Source of the DNA: Novosphingobium sp. G106
GTDB lineage: Bacteria > Pseudomonadota > Alphaproteobacteria > Sphingomonadales > Sphingomonadaceae
Assembly (NCBI RefSeq): GCF_019075875.1
Contig: NZ_JAHOOZ010000001.1
Span: 4,278,001 to 4,342,000, forward strand
DNA length: 64,000 nt
Direction of reading: 5' to 3'
Part shown: positions 54,011 through 63,503 of the stretch, in pieces
How the letters are laid out: each line of letters opens with the position of its first letter
Numbering within the stretch: the first letter of the stretch is position 1
The notes under the pieces: generated by a model
What the model was told of the DNA's origin: nothing
What the model saw: only the letters and a program-made list of their open reading frames with translations
Database searches by the model: none
Made by a program: the position numbers and the translations under genes

Positions 54011-57000
54011 ATGAATTTCAATCAGCTCTCGGCCTGGTCGATCCGGCACCCCGTGGTGCCGATCGTCTTTTTCATCGCGCTGGTCATCGCCGGCATCGTC
54101 AGCTTCATGCGCATGGACGTGCAGCAGCAGCCCGACATCGAATTTCCGCTGGTCATCATCAGTGTCACCCAGCCCGGCGCCGCGCCGAGCGAGATCGAGA
54201 CCCAGATCACCCAGAAGGTCGAAGCGGCGGTCCGCTCGATCAGCGGCGTCGTCACGATCAGTTCGACGGCGACCGAGGGTTCGAGCCAGACGATGGTCGA
54301 GTTCGCCATCGGCGAAGACATCAACGGCGCGGTTAACGAAGTGAAGAACTCGGTCGACCAGATCCGTTCCTCGCTGCCCGACGGCATTCTCGAGCCGCAG
54401 ATCTTCAAGGCCGCTACCTCGTCGCAGCCGATCGCCTATTTCGCGGTCGAGGCCGACGACATGACGATCGAGCAGCTCTCCTGGTTCATCGACGACACCG
54501 TGGCCAAGCGCCTGCTGTCGATCGACGGCATGGCCGAAGTGAAGCGCTCGGGCGGCGTCAGCCGCGAGATTGTCGTCACCCTGATTCCCTCGCAGATGCA
54601 GTCGCTCGGTGTCACCGCGAGCCAGGTCAACGCGACGCTGCGCAATCTCAACGTCAACGCCGCGGGCGGCAAGGCGGAGATCGGCGGCACGCGCCAGTCG
54701 GTGCGCGTGCTCGGCAACGCCGAAGACGCCTACAAGCTCTCGCAGACCGACATCGCGCTCGGCAATGGCCGGACGATCAAGCTGGCCGACATCGCCAAGG
54801 TCACCGATTCGTTCGGCGAGATCGTCAATATCGCCAAGTACGACGGCAAGCCGGTGGTCAACTTCGGCCTGACGCGTGCGCGCGGCGCCTCGGACGTCAC
54901 CGTCTACGACAGCGCGGTGGAAGAGATGGGCAAGCTCGAGAAGGAGCACCCGGGCGTCCACTTCAAGCGCATGTTCACTTCGGTGGGCTACACCAAGGCG
55001 CAGTATGAAAGCTCGATGGCCTCGATGGTCGAGGGCTCGATCCTTGCGGTCATCATCGTCTTCTTTTTCCTGCGCGACTGGCGTGCGACGATCGTCTCGG
55101 CGATCGCCATCCCGCTTTCGGCAATCCCGACCTTCTGGTTCATGGAGATGCTGGGCATCACCCTGAGTTCGCAGTCGCTGCTCGCGCTCGGCCTCGTCGC
55201 GGGCGTCCTGGTCGACGATGCGATCGTCGAGATCGAGAATATCGTGCGCCACATGCGCATGGGCAAGTCAGCTTATCAGGCGGCAATCGACGCAGCCGAC
55301 GAAATCGGCTTGGCGGTCGTCGCGACGACTTTCTCCATCGTCGCGGTATTCCTGCCCGTCGGCATGATGCCCGGCGTCTCGGGCGAGATCTTCCGCGCCT
55401 TCGGCCTGACCGTCGTCGTCGCGGTGCTGATGAGCCTTGCCGTCGCGCGTACGATCACGCCGATGGTCTCGGCCTATTTCCTCAAGGCGCACGGCCATGC
55501 CGAGCACGCCGGCGGGCCCTGGATGGACCGTTATCTCGACGTGCTGCACTGGTCGCTCGATACGTCGAAAGCGCAGGCCTACCGCGCAGAGCATCGCGGC
55601 GTAGATGGCCACCTCAGTCTGTTCCACCGCCTCGGCGCAAGGCTGCGCGACCATCGTGTCTGGATGATGGGCGTCGGCGGCTCGGCGCTGCTCCTCACCG
55701 GCGTGATCGGCGGATCGCTGCCGATGGAGTTCTTCCCGACGCAGAATAACGACTTCAGCGGCATCCAGATCGAGATGGTGCCCGGCACGACGCTCCAGCA
55801 GTCGGAGGCCGTGTCGGACCAGGTGCGCCGCATCGTCCAGCAGCGGCCAGAGACCAAGAACGTGCTCCAACGCATCTTCGAGGACAAAGGCAACCTGATG
55901 GTCATGCTCCGCGAGGACCGCAAGAAGACCAGCAAGGAATTCGAGAACGAACTGACGCCCATTCTGCAGCAGATCCCGGATGCTCGCGTGACCATTCAGG
56001 ATATGCAGAGTCAGGGTGGCGGCACCGGCACCGGCCGGCCGATCTCGATCATGCTCACGGGCACCGATTCGGCGCTGCTCGATCAGACCGCGGCGAAGCT
56101 TGTCCAGGAAATGCAGGGCTTGAAGCAGATCGTCGCCCCGCGCGTCAGCGCCGACATGCGCCGGCCCGAGATCGTGGTGAAGCCGCGGCTCGATCTCGCC
56201 TCGCAGCTCGGCGTCTCGACCCAGGCGCTCAGCACGGCGATCGCGTCGCGACGATCGGCGAGATCGACCAGAACGCAGCCAAGTTCTCGCTATCGGACCG
56301 GCAGGTACCGATCCGCGTACGCCTGCCCGAGGACGCGCGCCGCGACCTGTCGAACATCGCCAACCTGCCTGTGCAGACGGCGAGCGGTGGCTCGGTACCC
56401 CTGTCGCGCGTCGCGGAGATCACTTTCGGCTCGGGGCCGACGACGATCCAGCGCTACAACCAGCAACGCCGCATCTTCGTCGGCGCCGACCTCGCGCCCG
56501 GCGTCGTCAAGAGCGAGGCGACGAGCGCCATTTTCGCCCTGCCGACGCTGAAGCACCTGCCGCGCGGCGTTACCAATTCGCCAGTCGGCCAGGATCAGTG
56601 GCAGCTCGAAATGATCCACAACCTGATGATCGCGGTTCCCACCGGCATCCTGCTCGTCTTCGCCGTGCTGGTGCTGCTCTACCACCGGATCATCTCGCCG
56701 CTGGTCAACATGGGCTCGCTGTTCCTCGCGCCCTTCGGCGGGCTGCTGGCGCTGCTGATCACCGGGCAGTCGCTGTCGATGCCCGTGTTCATCGGCATCC
56801 TCATGCTGCTCGGCATCGTCGCCAAGAACTCGATCCTGCTGATCGACTTCGCGATCGAGGAAATGGCCACCGGTACGTCCAAATTCGATGCGATCGTCGA
56901 AGCCGGGCACAAACGGGCCCAGCCGATCGTTATGACCACCGTGGCTATGATCGCAGGCATGATTCCTACCGCGCTGTCGCTTTCCGGCGATGGCGCCTGG

Positions 57001-57210
57001 CGCGCGCCGATGGGCACGACGGTGATCGGCGGGCTGCTCTGCTCGACCTTCCTGACGCTGCTGATCGTGCCCGCCCTGTTCAGCCTCGCCGACGGGCTCG
57101 AGAAGCGCCTCGGACCGAAGCTGCGCCGCTCGCTGTTGACCTATGAGCCCGAGCATGGCGAAGCCTCGCGCCGCCTAGAGCGCGGAGAAGGCGCCCTGCC
57201 GGCGGAGTGA
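54011..57210 (+). pseudogene. RND family efflux transporter permease, one frameshift
   Basis: A HAE1/AcrB-like pump of about 1066 residues if the frame is restored: 12 transmembrane helices, two large periplasmic loops, and proton-relay helix 4 with GVLVDDAIVEIENI. The frame breaks near 56242: the sequence reads as if one C were missing, since ALSTAI followed by RVATIGEIDQNAAKF would be expected. Downstream sequence (NLPVQTASGGSVPLSRV to the last helices) is intact. Unlike the other breaks here this is not in a long homopolymer. It may be a real mutation or a base-call error. Confidence 0.87.
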
Positions 57211-58493
57211 GCGAGTTGGGCGAAGCCCTGTCTGGCCCTGCCAAGCCCGATGCCCTGCTGTCCGACAGGGCGCGCCGCATGCGCATGATCGCGACGGGGC
57301 TGCTGCTGTTCATGGCGGCTAGCTTCCTCGCGGCGCGCGAGCTTTCGGCGCTATTCCCGCACCCGGCCTGGGGCTTTGCCATTGCCTTCACCGAAGCGGC
57401 GATGGTCGGCGGCCTGGCCGACTGGTTCGCGGTCACGGCGCTGTTCCGTCACCCGCTCGGCCTGCCGATCCCGCACACCGCGATCATTCCGGAGAACAAG
57501 GACCGCATCGCCGACACCATGGCGGCCTTCCTGCGGACCAATTTCCTCACGCCCGCGGTGGTCGCGCGGCGGATCCAGGGCTTCAACCTGGCGCAGGCGG
57601 CGGGCAACATGCTGATCGAGCAGCGCAGCGGCACCCAGTCGCGGCTGCGCGACGGCGCGGCGAACCTCCTGGCCGACCTCCTCGAATCGCTCGATGAAGA
57701 ACAGTTCGGCGGCATGGTGAAGTCGGGCCTCAAGAAGCAGCTGACCAAGCTGAACCTTGCACCGCTGCTCGGCCAGCTGCTGCAGACCGCGATCGCCGAC
57801 CGCCGGCACCCGCCGGTCCTCGACGCCTTCATCCGCTGGGCCGCGCTGACGATCGAGGCCAATGAAGACCTGATGCGCGACATCATCCACAAGCGCGCGG
57901 GCGCGCTGCTGCGCTGGACGGGGCTCGACGACAAGGTCGCCAATGCCGTGCTCGACGGCATCTACAAGCTGCTCGCCGAGACCCTGGTGATCCCCGATCA
58001 CCCGATTCGCGCCAAGATCGAGGAGGGCCTGGCGACGCTCGCCCACTCGCTGCTGCACGATCCCGAAATGCAGGAGAAGGTCGCGCGGCTGAAGGAGGAG
58101 GTGCTCGCCAATCCGGCAATGAGCCACTGGCTCGACGGCATGTGGGAACGCACGCGCGGCGGCCTGCTGCGCGCGGTGCGCAATCCGCAGGGCCTGATGA
58201 AAGGCAGCCTGGGGCTCAGCATCGAGCAGCTCGGCAGGACGCTGGTCGAGGACGAGGAACTGCAGCTTCTGGTCAACCGCTTTGCCCGGCGCACCCTGGT
58301 CGGCTCGGTCTCGCGCTATGGCGACGAGATCGTCCGCATCGTCTCGGAAACTGTGAAGCGCTGGGACGCGCGCACGGTGACTGGCCGGATCGAAGGCGCG
58401 GTCGGTCGCGACCTCCAGTTCATCCGTATCAACGGCACGCTGGTCGGAGGGCTGGTCGGCGTGCTGATCCATACGGTGGACCGGTTGCTGTGA
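57207..58493 (+). CDS. DUF445 family membrane protein
   Basis: A 428-residue protein with N-terminal membrane segments (about 29-48 and 57-75), the characteristic GGLADWFAVTALFRHPLGLPIPHTAIIP block, a long helical middle, and a C-terminal hydrophobic helix (NGTLVGGLVGVLIHTV). This is DUF445 (YheB/YjiN-like), of unknown function. Start is GTG 57207 overlapping the RND stop; the stop overlaps the GNAT gene. Confidence 0.88.
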   Translation: MSELGEALSGPAKPDALLSDRARRMRMIATGLLLFMAASFLAARELSALFPHPAWGFAIAFTEAAMVGGLADWFAVTALFRHPLGLPIPHTAIIPENKDRIADTMAAFLRTNFLTPAVVARRIQGFNLAQAAGNMLIEQRSGTQSRLRDGAANLLADLLESLDEEQFGGMVKSGLKKQLTKLNLAPLLGQLLQTAIADRRHPPVLDAFIRWAALTIEANEDLMRDIIHKRAGALLRWTGLDDKVANAVLDGIYKLLAETLVIPDHPIRAKIEEGLATLAHSLLHDPEMQEKVARLKEEVLANPAMSHWLDGMWERTRGGLLRAVRNPQGLMKGSLGLSIEQLGRTLVEDEELQLLVNRFARRTLVGSVSRYGDEIVRIVSETVKRWDARTVTGRIEGAVGRDLQFIRINGTLVGGLVGVLIHTVDRLL

Positions 58494-59011
58494 GCGAGCC
58501 GCTTCTGCGCACGGAGCGGCTCGAACTCTGGCCGCCGCGGCTGGGCGACATGCCGGGCCTCGTCGACCTTATTGCCGCTGACGAGACGCGGCGTTTCCTC
58601 GGTCCTGCGGAGGCTAGCGCAAAGAGCCAGTTCGAGAAGCTGCTGCGCAATGCTGGCGGCTGGGCGCTCTACGGCTACGGCAGTTTCCATGTTCGCCTGC
58701 ACGGGGAGCCCGACATCGTCGGCAGCTGCGGCATTTTCCATACCTGGCGTGGCTTCGGCCAGGGCATGGACGACGTGCCCGAAGCCGGCTGGATCATCCG
58801 TCACGACCACTGGGGCAAAGGCATCGCCGGCGAAGCGATGCGCGCAGCGCTTACCTGGTTCGATGCGACTCACGGGCCACGACGGATCGCGGCGATGATC
58901 GAGGATGGCAACGCCGCCTCGCAGAAGGTCGCGGCGGCGTTGGGCTTCCTCGAGTACGGCCGCCAAGAGTTCGAAGGCTCGCCGCTGATCCTCTACGAGC
59001 GGATCGGCTAA
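58490..59011 (+). CDS. GNAT family N-acetyltransferase
   Basis: A 173-residue acetyltransferase of the RimJ/RimL-like group. It begins LLRTERLELWPP, has an AGWIIRHDHWGKGIAGEA block containing the acetyl-CoA pyrophosphate-binding Q/RxxGxG/A region, and ends NAASQKVAAALGFLEYGRQEF. The substrate cannot be told. Start is GTG 58490 in the DUF445 stop (GTGA). It converges with the SnoaL-like gene by 4 bp. Confidence 0.87.
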   Translation: MSEPLLRTERLELWPPRLGDMPGLVDLIAADETRRFLGPAEASAKSQFEKLLRNAGGWALYGYGSFHVRLHGEPDIVGSCGIFHTWRGFGQGMDDVPEAGWIIRHDHWGKGIAGEAMRAALTWFDATHGPRRIAAMIEDGNAASQKVAAALGFLEYGRQEFEGSPLILYERIG

Positions 59012-59571
59012 GCTGGAGCCGCGACCTCGGCGAGCCAGGGATTGCCCGAATGGGTGAGGCCCAGCGTGCGATAGGAATGGTCCTCGGGCCCGCGCCGGGT
59101 TTCCTCGAAGCCGCGACCGGCCAGCCAGTCGCGCTCCTGCGCGTGTGAGATCGACCATTCGCGGATGCACAGGCGATCCTTGATCCGCCAGACGCCGCCC
59201 TCGCGCACCAGCGTATCGATATAGCGCCCCCCAAGCTGGTTGAGCATGTCCGCCACGCCGTTCTTGCCTGGATAGATCACAGTCGCGACGAAATAGGTCT
59301 CGGCACCAGCCTGATCGCCGTCCACCTTGATCAACGACTGGCCCAGCATGTGGCTGACCACATCGGTCGTGCGCAGCGATTCCTCGACCGTCTCGATCGA
59401 GAAGCGGCGGCCTTCCATCTTGCGTGGGCCGTGGTCGTCCCAGCTGTCGGCAGCATAGGTGCTCGCCATCTCTACCTCGTCGCCGCGGTCACAACCGTGG
59501 CAGTACACGGCCAGCAACTGGCGGATTTCGTGGTGGTCGAGCATTTCCTGCAGGCGCGGATCAAGATCCAT
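59008..59571 (-). CDS. SnoaL-like/nuclear transport factor 2 family protein
   Basis: A 187-residue small alpha+beta barrel protein. The first helix LDHHEIRQLLAVYCHGCDRGD followed by ASTYAADSWDDHG is typical of SnoaL-like proteins of polycyclic or steroid catabolism, including scytalone dehydratase-like enzymes with an Asp/His pocket. The reaction is unknown. ATG 59571 has GAGGGG six nt upstream. Just upstream is a leader element shared with the phosphotransferase gene. Its neighbours (enoyl-CoA hydratase, phosphotransferase, ADH) suggest catabolism of acyl-CoA substrates. Confidence 0.82.
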   Translation of the reverse strand: MDLDPRLQEMLDHHEIRQLLAVYCHGCDRGDEVEMASTYAADSWDDHGPRKMEGRRFSIETVEESLRTTDVVSHMLGQSLIKVDGDQAGAETYFVATVIYPGKNGVADMLNQLGGRYIDTLVREGGVWRIKDRLCIREWSISHAQERDWLAGRGFEETRRGPEDHSYRTLGLTHSGNPWLAEVAAPA

Positions 59572-59578
59572 CTTATCC

Positions 59579-59603
59579 CCTCTCTCGTCGTTTTGCGGAG
59601 AGG
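59579..59603 (-). promoter_or_regulatory. Leader hairpin element before the SnoaL-like gene
   Basis: CCTCTC/GAGAGG arms (59579-59584 and 59598-59603) would pair and cover the GAGGGG ribosome binding site. The 12-nt string TTTTGCGGAGAG (59591-59602) recurs identically at 61414-61425 in the same position before the phosphotransferase gene. Confidence 0.4.
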
Positions 59604-59627
59604 CTAGCACGTGATAGGCCCGGCGCC

Positions 59628-60314
59628 ATGGCCGAAGTGGAACTGACGAAAGAGGGGCCGGTCGCGCTCATCACGCTGAACCGGGGTGCGAAGCGCAATG
59701 CGATATCGATTGCGATGCAGCGTGAACTGGTGGCCGCGCTGGAGGCGGTTGCCGGCGACGCTGACGTCCGTGCGCTGATCCTGACCGGCGCCGGCTCGGA
59801 CTTCTGCGTGGGTGGTGATCGCGCCGTGGTCGAGCAGATCGCCGCGGACGCCGGTTTCGAAGCGATGGCGGCGGCACAGCACCGCCGTACCGCCGCCGTC
59901 CTGTTCGGGCTCGAGGTGCCGGTCATCGCGGCGATCGAAGGTGCGGCTTTTGGCTTCGGTGCCGAGCTTGCCGCCGGCAGCGACATCGTCGTGATGGGCG
60001 ATGCCGCACGGCTGGCCGATCCGCACGTCCGCTTCGGACTCCCGCCGGCACCGATCGTGGCGCTGGCCTGGCCGCTGATGAGCTCGCGCCTAGTAGCGGC
60101 CGAGCTAGTCCTGACCGGGCGGGAGGTTCCGGCGAACGAAGCGCTGGCGCTGGGCCTCGCCAGCCGGGTAGTGCCGGCCGGAACCGCGCTCGCCGTGGCT
60201 AGAACATTGGCCGAGACGATTGCAACTCTGCCCGTCGAGGGCGTCGCTCTCGCCAAGCGGGCGATCCGGCTCGACGTCGCCGATCTCGACCGGTTCTATC
60301 CGCAGCCGCGCTGA
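59628..60314 (+). CDS. Enoyl-CoA hydratase/isomerase family protein
   Basis: A 228-residue crotonase-fold protein. It has ALITLNRGAKRNAIS at the N-terminus, the first oxyanion block GAGSDFCVGGDRAVVEQ, and the second IEGAAFGFGAELAAGSDIV; the usual second catalytic Glu position (about GLPPAP) lacks an acidic residue, so it may be an isomerase or other crotonase rather than a hydratase. It is slightly short at the C-terminus compared with typical 255-residue relatives. It is divergent from the SnoaL-like gene. Confidence 0.85.
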   Translation: MAEVELTKEGPVALITLNRGAKRNAISIAMQRELVAALEAVAGDADVRALILTGAGSDFCVGGDRAVVEQIAADAGFEAMAAAQHRRTAAVLFGLEVPVIAAIEGAAFGFGAELAAGSDIVVMGDAARLADPHVRFGLPPAPIVALAWPLMSSRLVAAELVLTGREVPANEALALGLASRVVPAGTALAVARTLAETIATLPVEGVALAKRAIRLDVADLDRFYPQPR

Positions 60315-60318
60315 ACGC

Positions 60319-61398
60319 TCAGGAAATCCGCCGGATGAATTCGGCGTTGCGCTTGAAGCCGCCGTCGACGCTGCGGCGAAAAAACTCGCCAACCTCCGTC
60401 GGCAGGTGTCCCGCGGCGGCGGCAGCTACCTTGTACTCGATGATGCAGCCGACCTTGAATCCCGCGAGGATGCAGAAGTAGTCGAAGTCGGCCATGTCGC
60501 GGCCGGTGCCCGCGCAATAGTATTGCCCCAGCGCCTGCTTGGTCGGCGCGTTGGTCACGTCGATCAGCCCGTGGGCGCTGGTCATGTCCGGGAAGCGTTC
60601 GTCGCGCAGCCCGCCGCAGAGCCAGCCCATGTCAAGCATCGGGTCGCCGATCGTCGACAGCTCCCAGTCGATCATCGCCGCGAGCCGTGCCGGCGGGCCG
60701 TGGCGGAACAGGACGTTGGTCGTCGCGATGTCGCCGTGGATGATGCCGATGTCGCGCGTCGGCCGGGCATTGGCGCGCAACCATGCTTCGACCTCGTCAT
60801 AGCCTTCGAGATGGCGTTTTTCGTAGCCGGGGTATTTCTCCGGATAGGAGGCAAGCTGGCCGGCCCAGCGGTCCACCTGGCGCTCGAGGAAATTGTTCGC
60901 CTTGCCGAAGGTCTCGAGCCCGATCGCCTTGTAGTCGACATTGGCCAGCTTGATCAGCCCGCCGACGATCGCATAGGCGAGGCCGTATTCGTAAGGCGCC
61001 TTGTCGAAGGGCGGCTCATTGTGGATCTGCTCATCGCGCAGGTTGCCCGCCCAACCCTCGACCTTTTCCATGACGTAGAACGGCATGCCGATGACTTCGC
61101 GGTCCTCGCAGACGCCGTAGCAGATCGGGTGGGGCACGTCGGTGGGGTTGAGCGCAGAGAGCACCCGCGCCTCGCGCATCACCCCACGCTCGGCGCCCGG
61201 CGGCGGCACGGCAGGCGGCCGGCGCAGGACCATCTGCGGGCCGCCGCGATCGAGCGTCAGTACGACGTTCGAAGTGCCGCCGTGGAGTAGTTCGGTCCTG
61301 AGCGCGCCTTTGCCGAGTTCGGGGATATGGGCATCGAGCCACTCGGTCAGGCGCGGTATGTCGGCTAGTGCCGCAAGGTCATGGGTAATGCCGCTCAT
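60319..61398 (-). CDS. Phosphotransferase family protein (aminoglycoside phosphotransferase-like, ACAD10/11 type)
   Basis: A 359-residue APH-fold protein. It has GTSNVVLTL in the N-lobe, VLRRPP, the catalytic loop IIHGDIATTNVLF, and the metal motif IDWELSTIGDP. In bacteria this subfamily commonly sits with acyl-CoA dehydrogenases and resembles the kinase domain of ACAD10/11, which phosphorylate 4-hydroxyacyl-CoA; that substrate is inference here. ATG 61398 is preceded by GGAGAG that could be hidden in a hairpin. It is downstream of the alcohol dehydrogenase gene on the same strand. Confidence 0.88.
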   Translation of the reverse strand: MSGITHDLAALADIPRLTEWLDAHIPELGKGALRTELLHGGTSNVVLTLDRGGPQMVLRRPPAVPPPGAERGVMREARVLSALNPTDVPHPICYGVCEDREVIGMPFYVMEKVEGWAGNLRDEQIHNEPPFDKAPYEYGLAYAIVGGLIKLANVDYKAIGLETFGKANNFLERQVDRWAGQLASYPEKYPGYEKRHLEGYDEVEAWLRANARPTRDIGIIHGDIATTNVLFRHGPPARLAAMIDWELSTIGDPMLDMGWLCGGLRDERFPDMTSAHGLIDVTNAPTKQALGQYYCAGTGRDMADFDYFCILAGFKVGCIIEYKVAAAAAGHLPTEVGEFFRRSVDGGFKRNAEFIRRIS

Positions 61399-61401
61399 CG
61401 T

Positions 61402-61426
61402 GCTCTCCGCCTCTTTTGCGGAGAGC
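61402..61426 (-). promoter_or_regulatory. Hairpin overlapping the phosphotransferase ribosome binding site
   Basis: A 9-bp perfect stem (GCTCTCCGC / GCGGAGAGC, 61402-61410 and 61418-61426) places the GGAGAG Shine-Dalgarno sequence inside a helix with a 7-nt loop. It could be a terminator between the two genes or a translational control element. Part of the sequence is repeated before the SnoaL-like gene. Confidence 0.45.
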
Positions 61427-61442
61427 CTAACGTGGATGATCG

Positions 61443-62460
61443 CTAGCCGGAAGCGCCCGTGTCCAGCACGACCCGGAACCGCGCCTTGCCGCTGATCATA
61501 TGATCGTAGGCGGCCTGTGCCTGTTCGAGCGGATAGATCTCGTTCATCGAGCTGACGCCTTCGATCGCGGCGAATTTCAGCGTGTCCTCCGAATCCACCG
61601 AGGTGCCCGAGTACCAGCCCTTTACCGCGGCGCGCTTCATCAGCAGGTCCATCGTGTCGACCTCGAAGGCGCCAACCGCGCCGATCACCATGAACACGCC
61701 GTTGGGCCCGAGCCCGCCGACGAGCTGGGCCATGGCCTCGGCATTGGTCACGGTCGCGATGATCGCGCGGGCACCGCCCATGGCGCGCAGTGCCGCCGCG
61801 GGATCGCCGGCAGTACTGTCGATGTAGTCGTGTGCGCCGAGCTCGCGGGCGAGCGCTTCCTTGTCGGTGCCGCGGTTCACCGCGACGGTCCGGTAACCGA
61901 GCTTGCGTGCGAACTGAATGCCGAGATGGCCGAGGCCGCCGACGCCGTGCACCGCGACCAGGTCGCCGGGCTTCGCGCCCGAATTGCGCAGCGCGTTGAA
62001 CGTCGTGATCCCAGCGCAGAGCAATGGCGCCGAGGCGACCATCTCGAGATCGGGGGGCGATCCGGGCCAGGGCGCTGGCCCGCGCGACCATGTAGTCGGC
62101 ATAGCCGCCATCGCGGTAGATGCCGGTGACGTCGTGGACGTTCTCGCAGGCAAAGGCATTGTCGTGCCGGCAGTTGTCGCAATGGCCGCAGTTGCCGCTG
62201 TGCCAGCCTACGCCGACGCGCTCACCCGGTTCCCAGCCGACGACGCCGTTACCCAGCGCATCGATCACGCCGACGACTTCGTGCCCGGGGACGCGCGGGT
62301 AGGTCAGCCCGGGGAAGATGTTCTGCATGATGACGGCGTCGCTGTGGCAGACGCCGCAGGCATGGACGCGGATACGAACTTCACCGGGGGCGGGCTCCGG
62401 CAGGGGGCGTTCGACCAGCACCAGTGGGCCGCCGGGCTCCCGGACTTCGATAGCACGCAT
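61443..62460 (-). pseudogene. Zinc-dependent alcohol dehydrogenase (AdhP-like), one frameshift
   Basis: A medium-chain alcohol dehydrogenase, 338 residues when repaired. Catalytic zinc ligands are in [11 protein letters not shown] and PGHEVVG; four structural zinc cysteines are in [15 protein letters not shown]; the NAD loop is [15 protein letters not shown]. The frame breaks at the six-G plus-strand run 62052-62057 (six C on the coding strand); five would join ALARIAPD to [13 protein letters not shown]. This looks like a homopolymer error, since both halves are well conserved. It probably oxidises an alcohol in the same catabolic group as its neighbours. Confidence 0.87.
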
Positions 62461-62521
62461 GATCAGCTCCTCACGAGTCCCGCGGCATCATCCTATCCCG
62501 GGCATCGAGCGAGGCCAAAGA

Positions 62522-62549
62522 AAAGCCCCGGCGGTGAGGCCGGGGCTTT
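62522..62549 (-). terminator. Rho-independent terminator of the etf operon
   Basis: An 11-bp stem (AAAGCCCCGGC / GCCGGGGCTTT, 62522-62532 and 62539-62549) with a 6-nt loop lies about 25 bp past the etfA stop. On the minus strand it ends in TTTTCTTT. Because the stem is flanked by A and T on both sides it may also act on plus-strand transcripts. Confidence 0.85.
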
Positions 62550-62573
62550 GTCATTCCGCGATCGCCTGAGCGT

Positions 62574-63503
62574 TCAGAGCTTGCCGGTGAGTTCCGGCAC
62601 GGCGTTGAACAGGTCGGCGACGAGGCCGATGTCGGCGACCTGGAAGATCGGCGCGTCCTCGTCCTTGTTGATGGCGATGATGGTCTTCGAATCCTTCATG
62701 CCCGCTAGGTGCTGGATCGCGCCCGAGATGCCGATGGCGATGTAGACTTCGGGGGCGACGATCTTGCCCGTCTGGCCGACCTGGTAGTCGTTGGGCACGT
62801 AGCCCGCGTCGACTGCGGCGCGGCTGGCGCCGACGGCGGCGCCGAGCTTGTCGGCGAGCGGGAAGATGACCTGTTCGAAAGTCGGCCCGTCCTTGAGCGC
62901 GCGGCCGCCCGAGACGATGATCTTGGCACTGGTCAGCTCGGGGCGCTCCAGCTTGGCGATCTCGGCGCCGGCGAAGCTCGAGATGCCGGCATCGCCCGCA
63001 CCCGAGACGCTCTCGACGCTGGCCGAACCGCCAGCAGCGTCGGCCTTAGCGAAGGCGGTGCCGCGGACGGTGATGACCTTCTTGGCATCGACCGACTGCA
63101 CGGTGGCGATGGCATTGCCCGCATAGATCGGACGCGTGAAGGTGTCGGCGCTCTCGACCGAGAGGATGTCGCTGATCTGCATCACGTCGAGCGAAGCGGC
63201 GACGCGCGGGGCGATGTTCTTGCCGTGCGCCGTGGCGGGCGCAAGGAAGGCATCGTAGTTCGCCATCAGGCCGGCCACGAGCGGCGCGACGTTCTCGGCC
63301 AGCTGGTTGGCATAGGCCGCATCGTCGGCCAGCAGCACTTTGGCGACGCCGGCGATCTTGGCGGCCTGGTCGGCGACCGCGGCAGCGCCGCTGCCCGCGA
63401 CGAGGACGTGGACTTCGCCGAGCTGGGTGCCGGCGGTGACGACGGCGAGCGTGGCGTCCTTCAGCGACGCGTTGTCATGCTCTGCGTAGACGAGGACGCT
63501 CAT
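62574..63503 (-). CDS. etfA: Electron transfer flavoprotein subunit alpha
   Basis: A 309-residue FAD-binding subunit that carries electrons from acyl-CoA and other dehydrogenases to ETF-ubiquinone oxidoreductase. The N-terminal domain begins [12 protein letters not shown]; the C-terminal FAD domain has [35 protein letters not shown] and [16 protein letters not shown], with the usual [11 protein letters not shown]. Start overlaps the etfB stop by 4 bp. The link to the acyl-CoA-type genes just downstream is plausible but not specific. Confidence 0.96.
   Translation of the reverse strand: MSVLVYAEHDNASLKDATLAVVTAGTQLGEVHVLVAGSGAAAVADQAAKIAGVAKVLLADDAAYANQLAENVAPLVAGLMANYDAFLAPATAHGKNIAPRVAASLDVMQISDILSVESADTFTRPIYAGNAIATVQSVDAKKVITVRGTAFAKADAAGGSASVESVSGAGDAGISSFAGAEIAKLERPELTSAKIIVSGGRALKDGPTFEQVIFPLADKLGAAVGASRAAVDAGYVPNDYQVGQTGKIVAPEVYIAIGISGAIQHLAGMKDSKTIIAINKDEDAPIFQVADIGLVADLFNAVPELTGKL

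Noticed and set aside
52742..55252. Very long open frame antisense to the RND genes
   Set aside because: Same shadow effect; no recognisable motifs, and the plus strand has the adaptor and pump.
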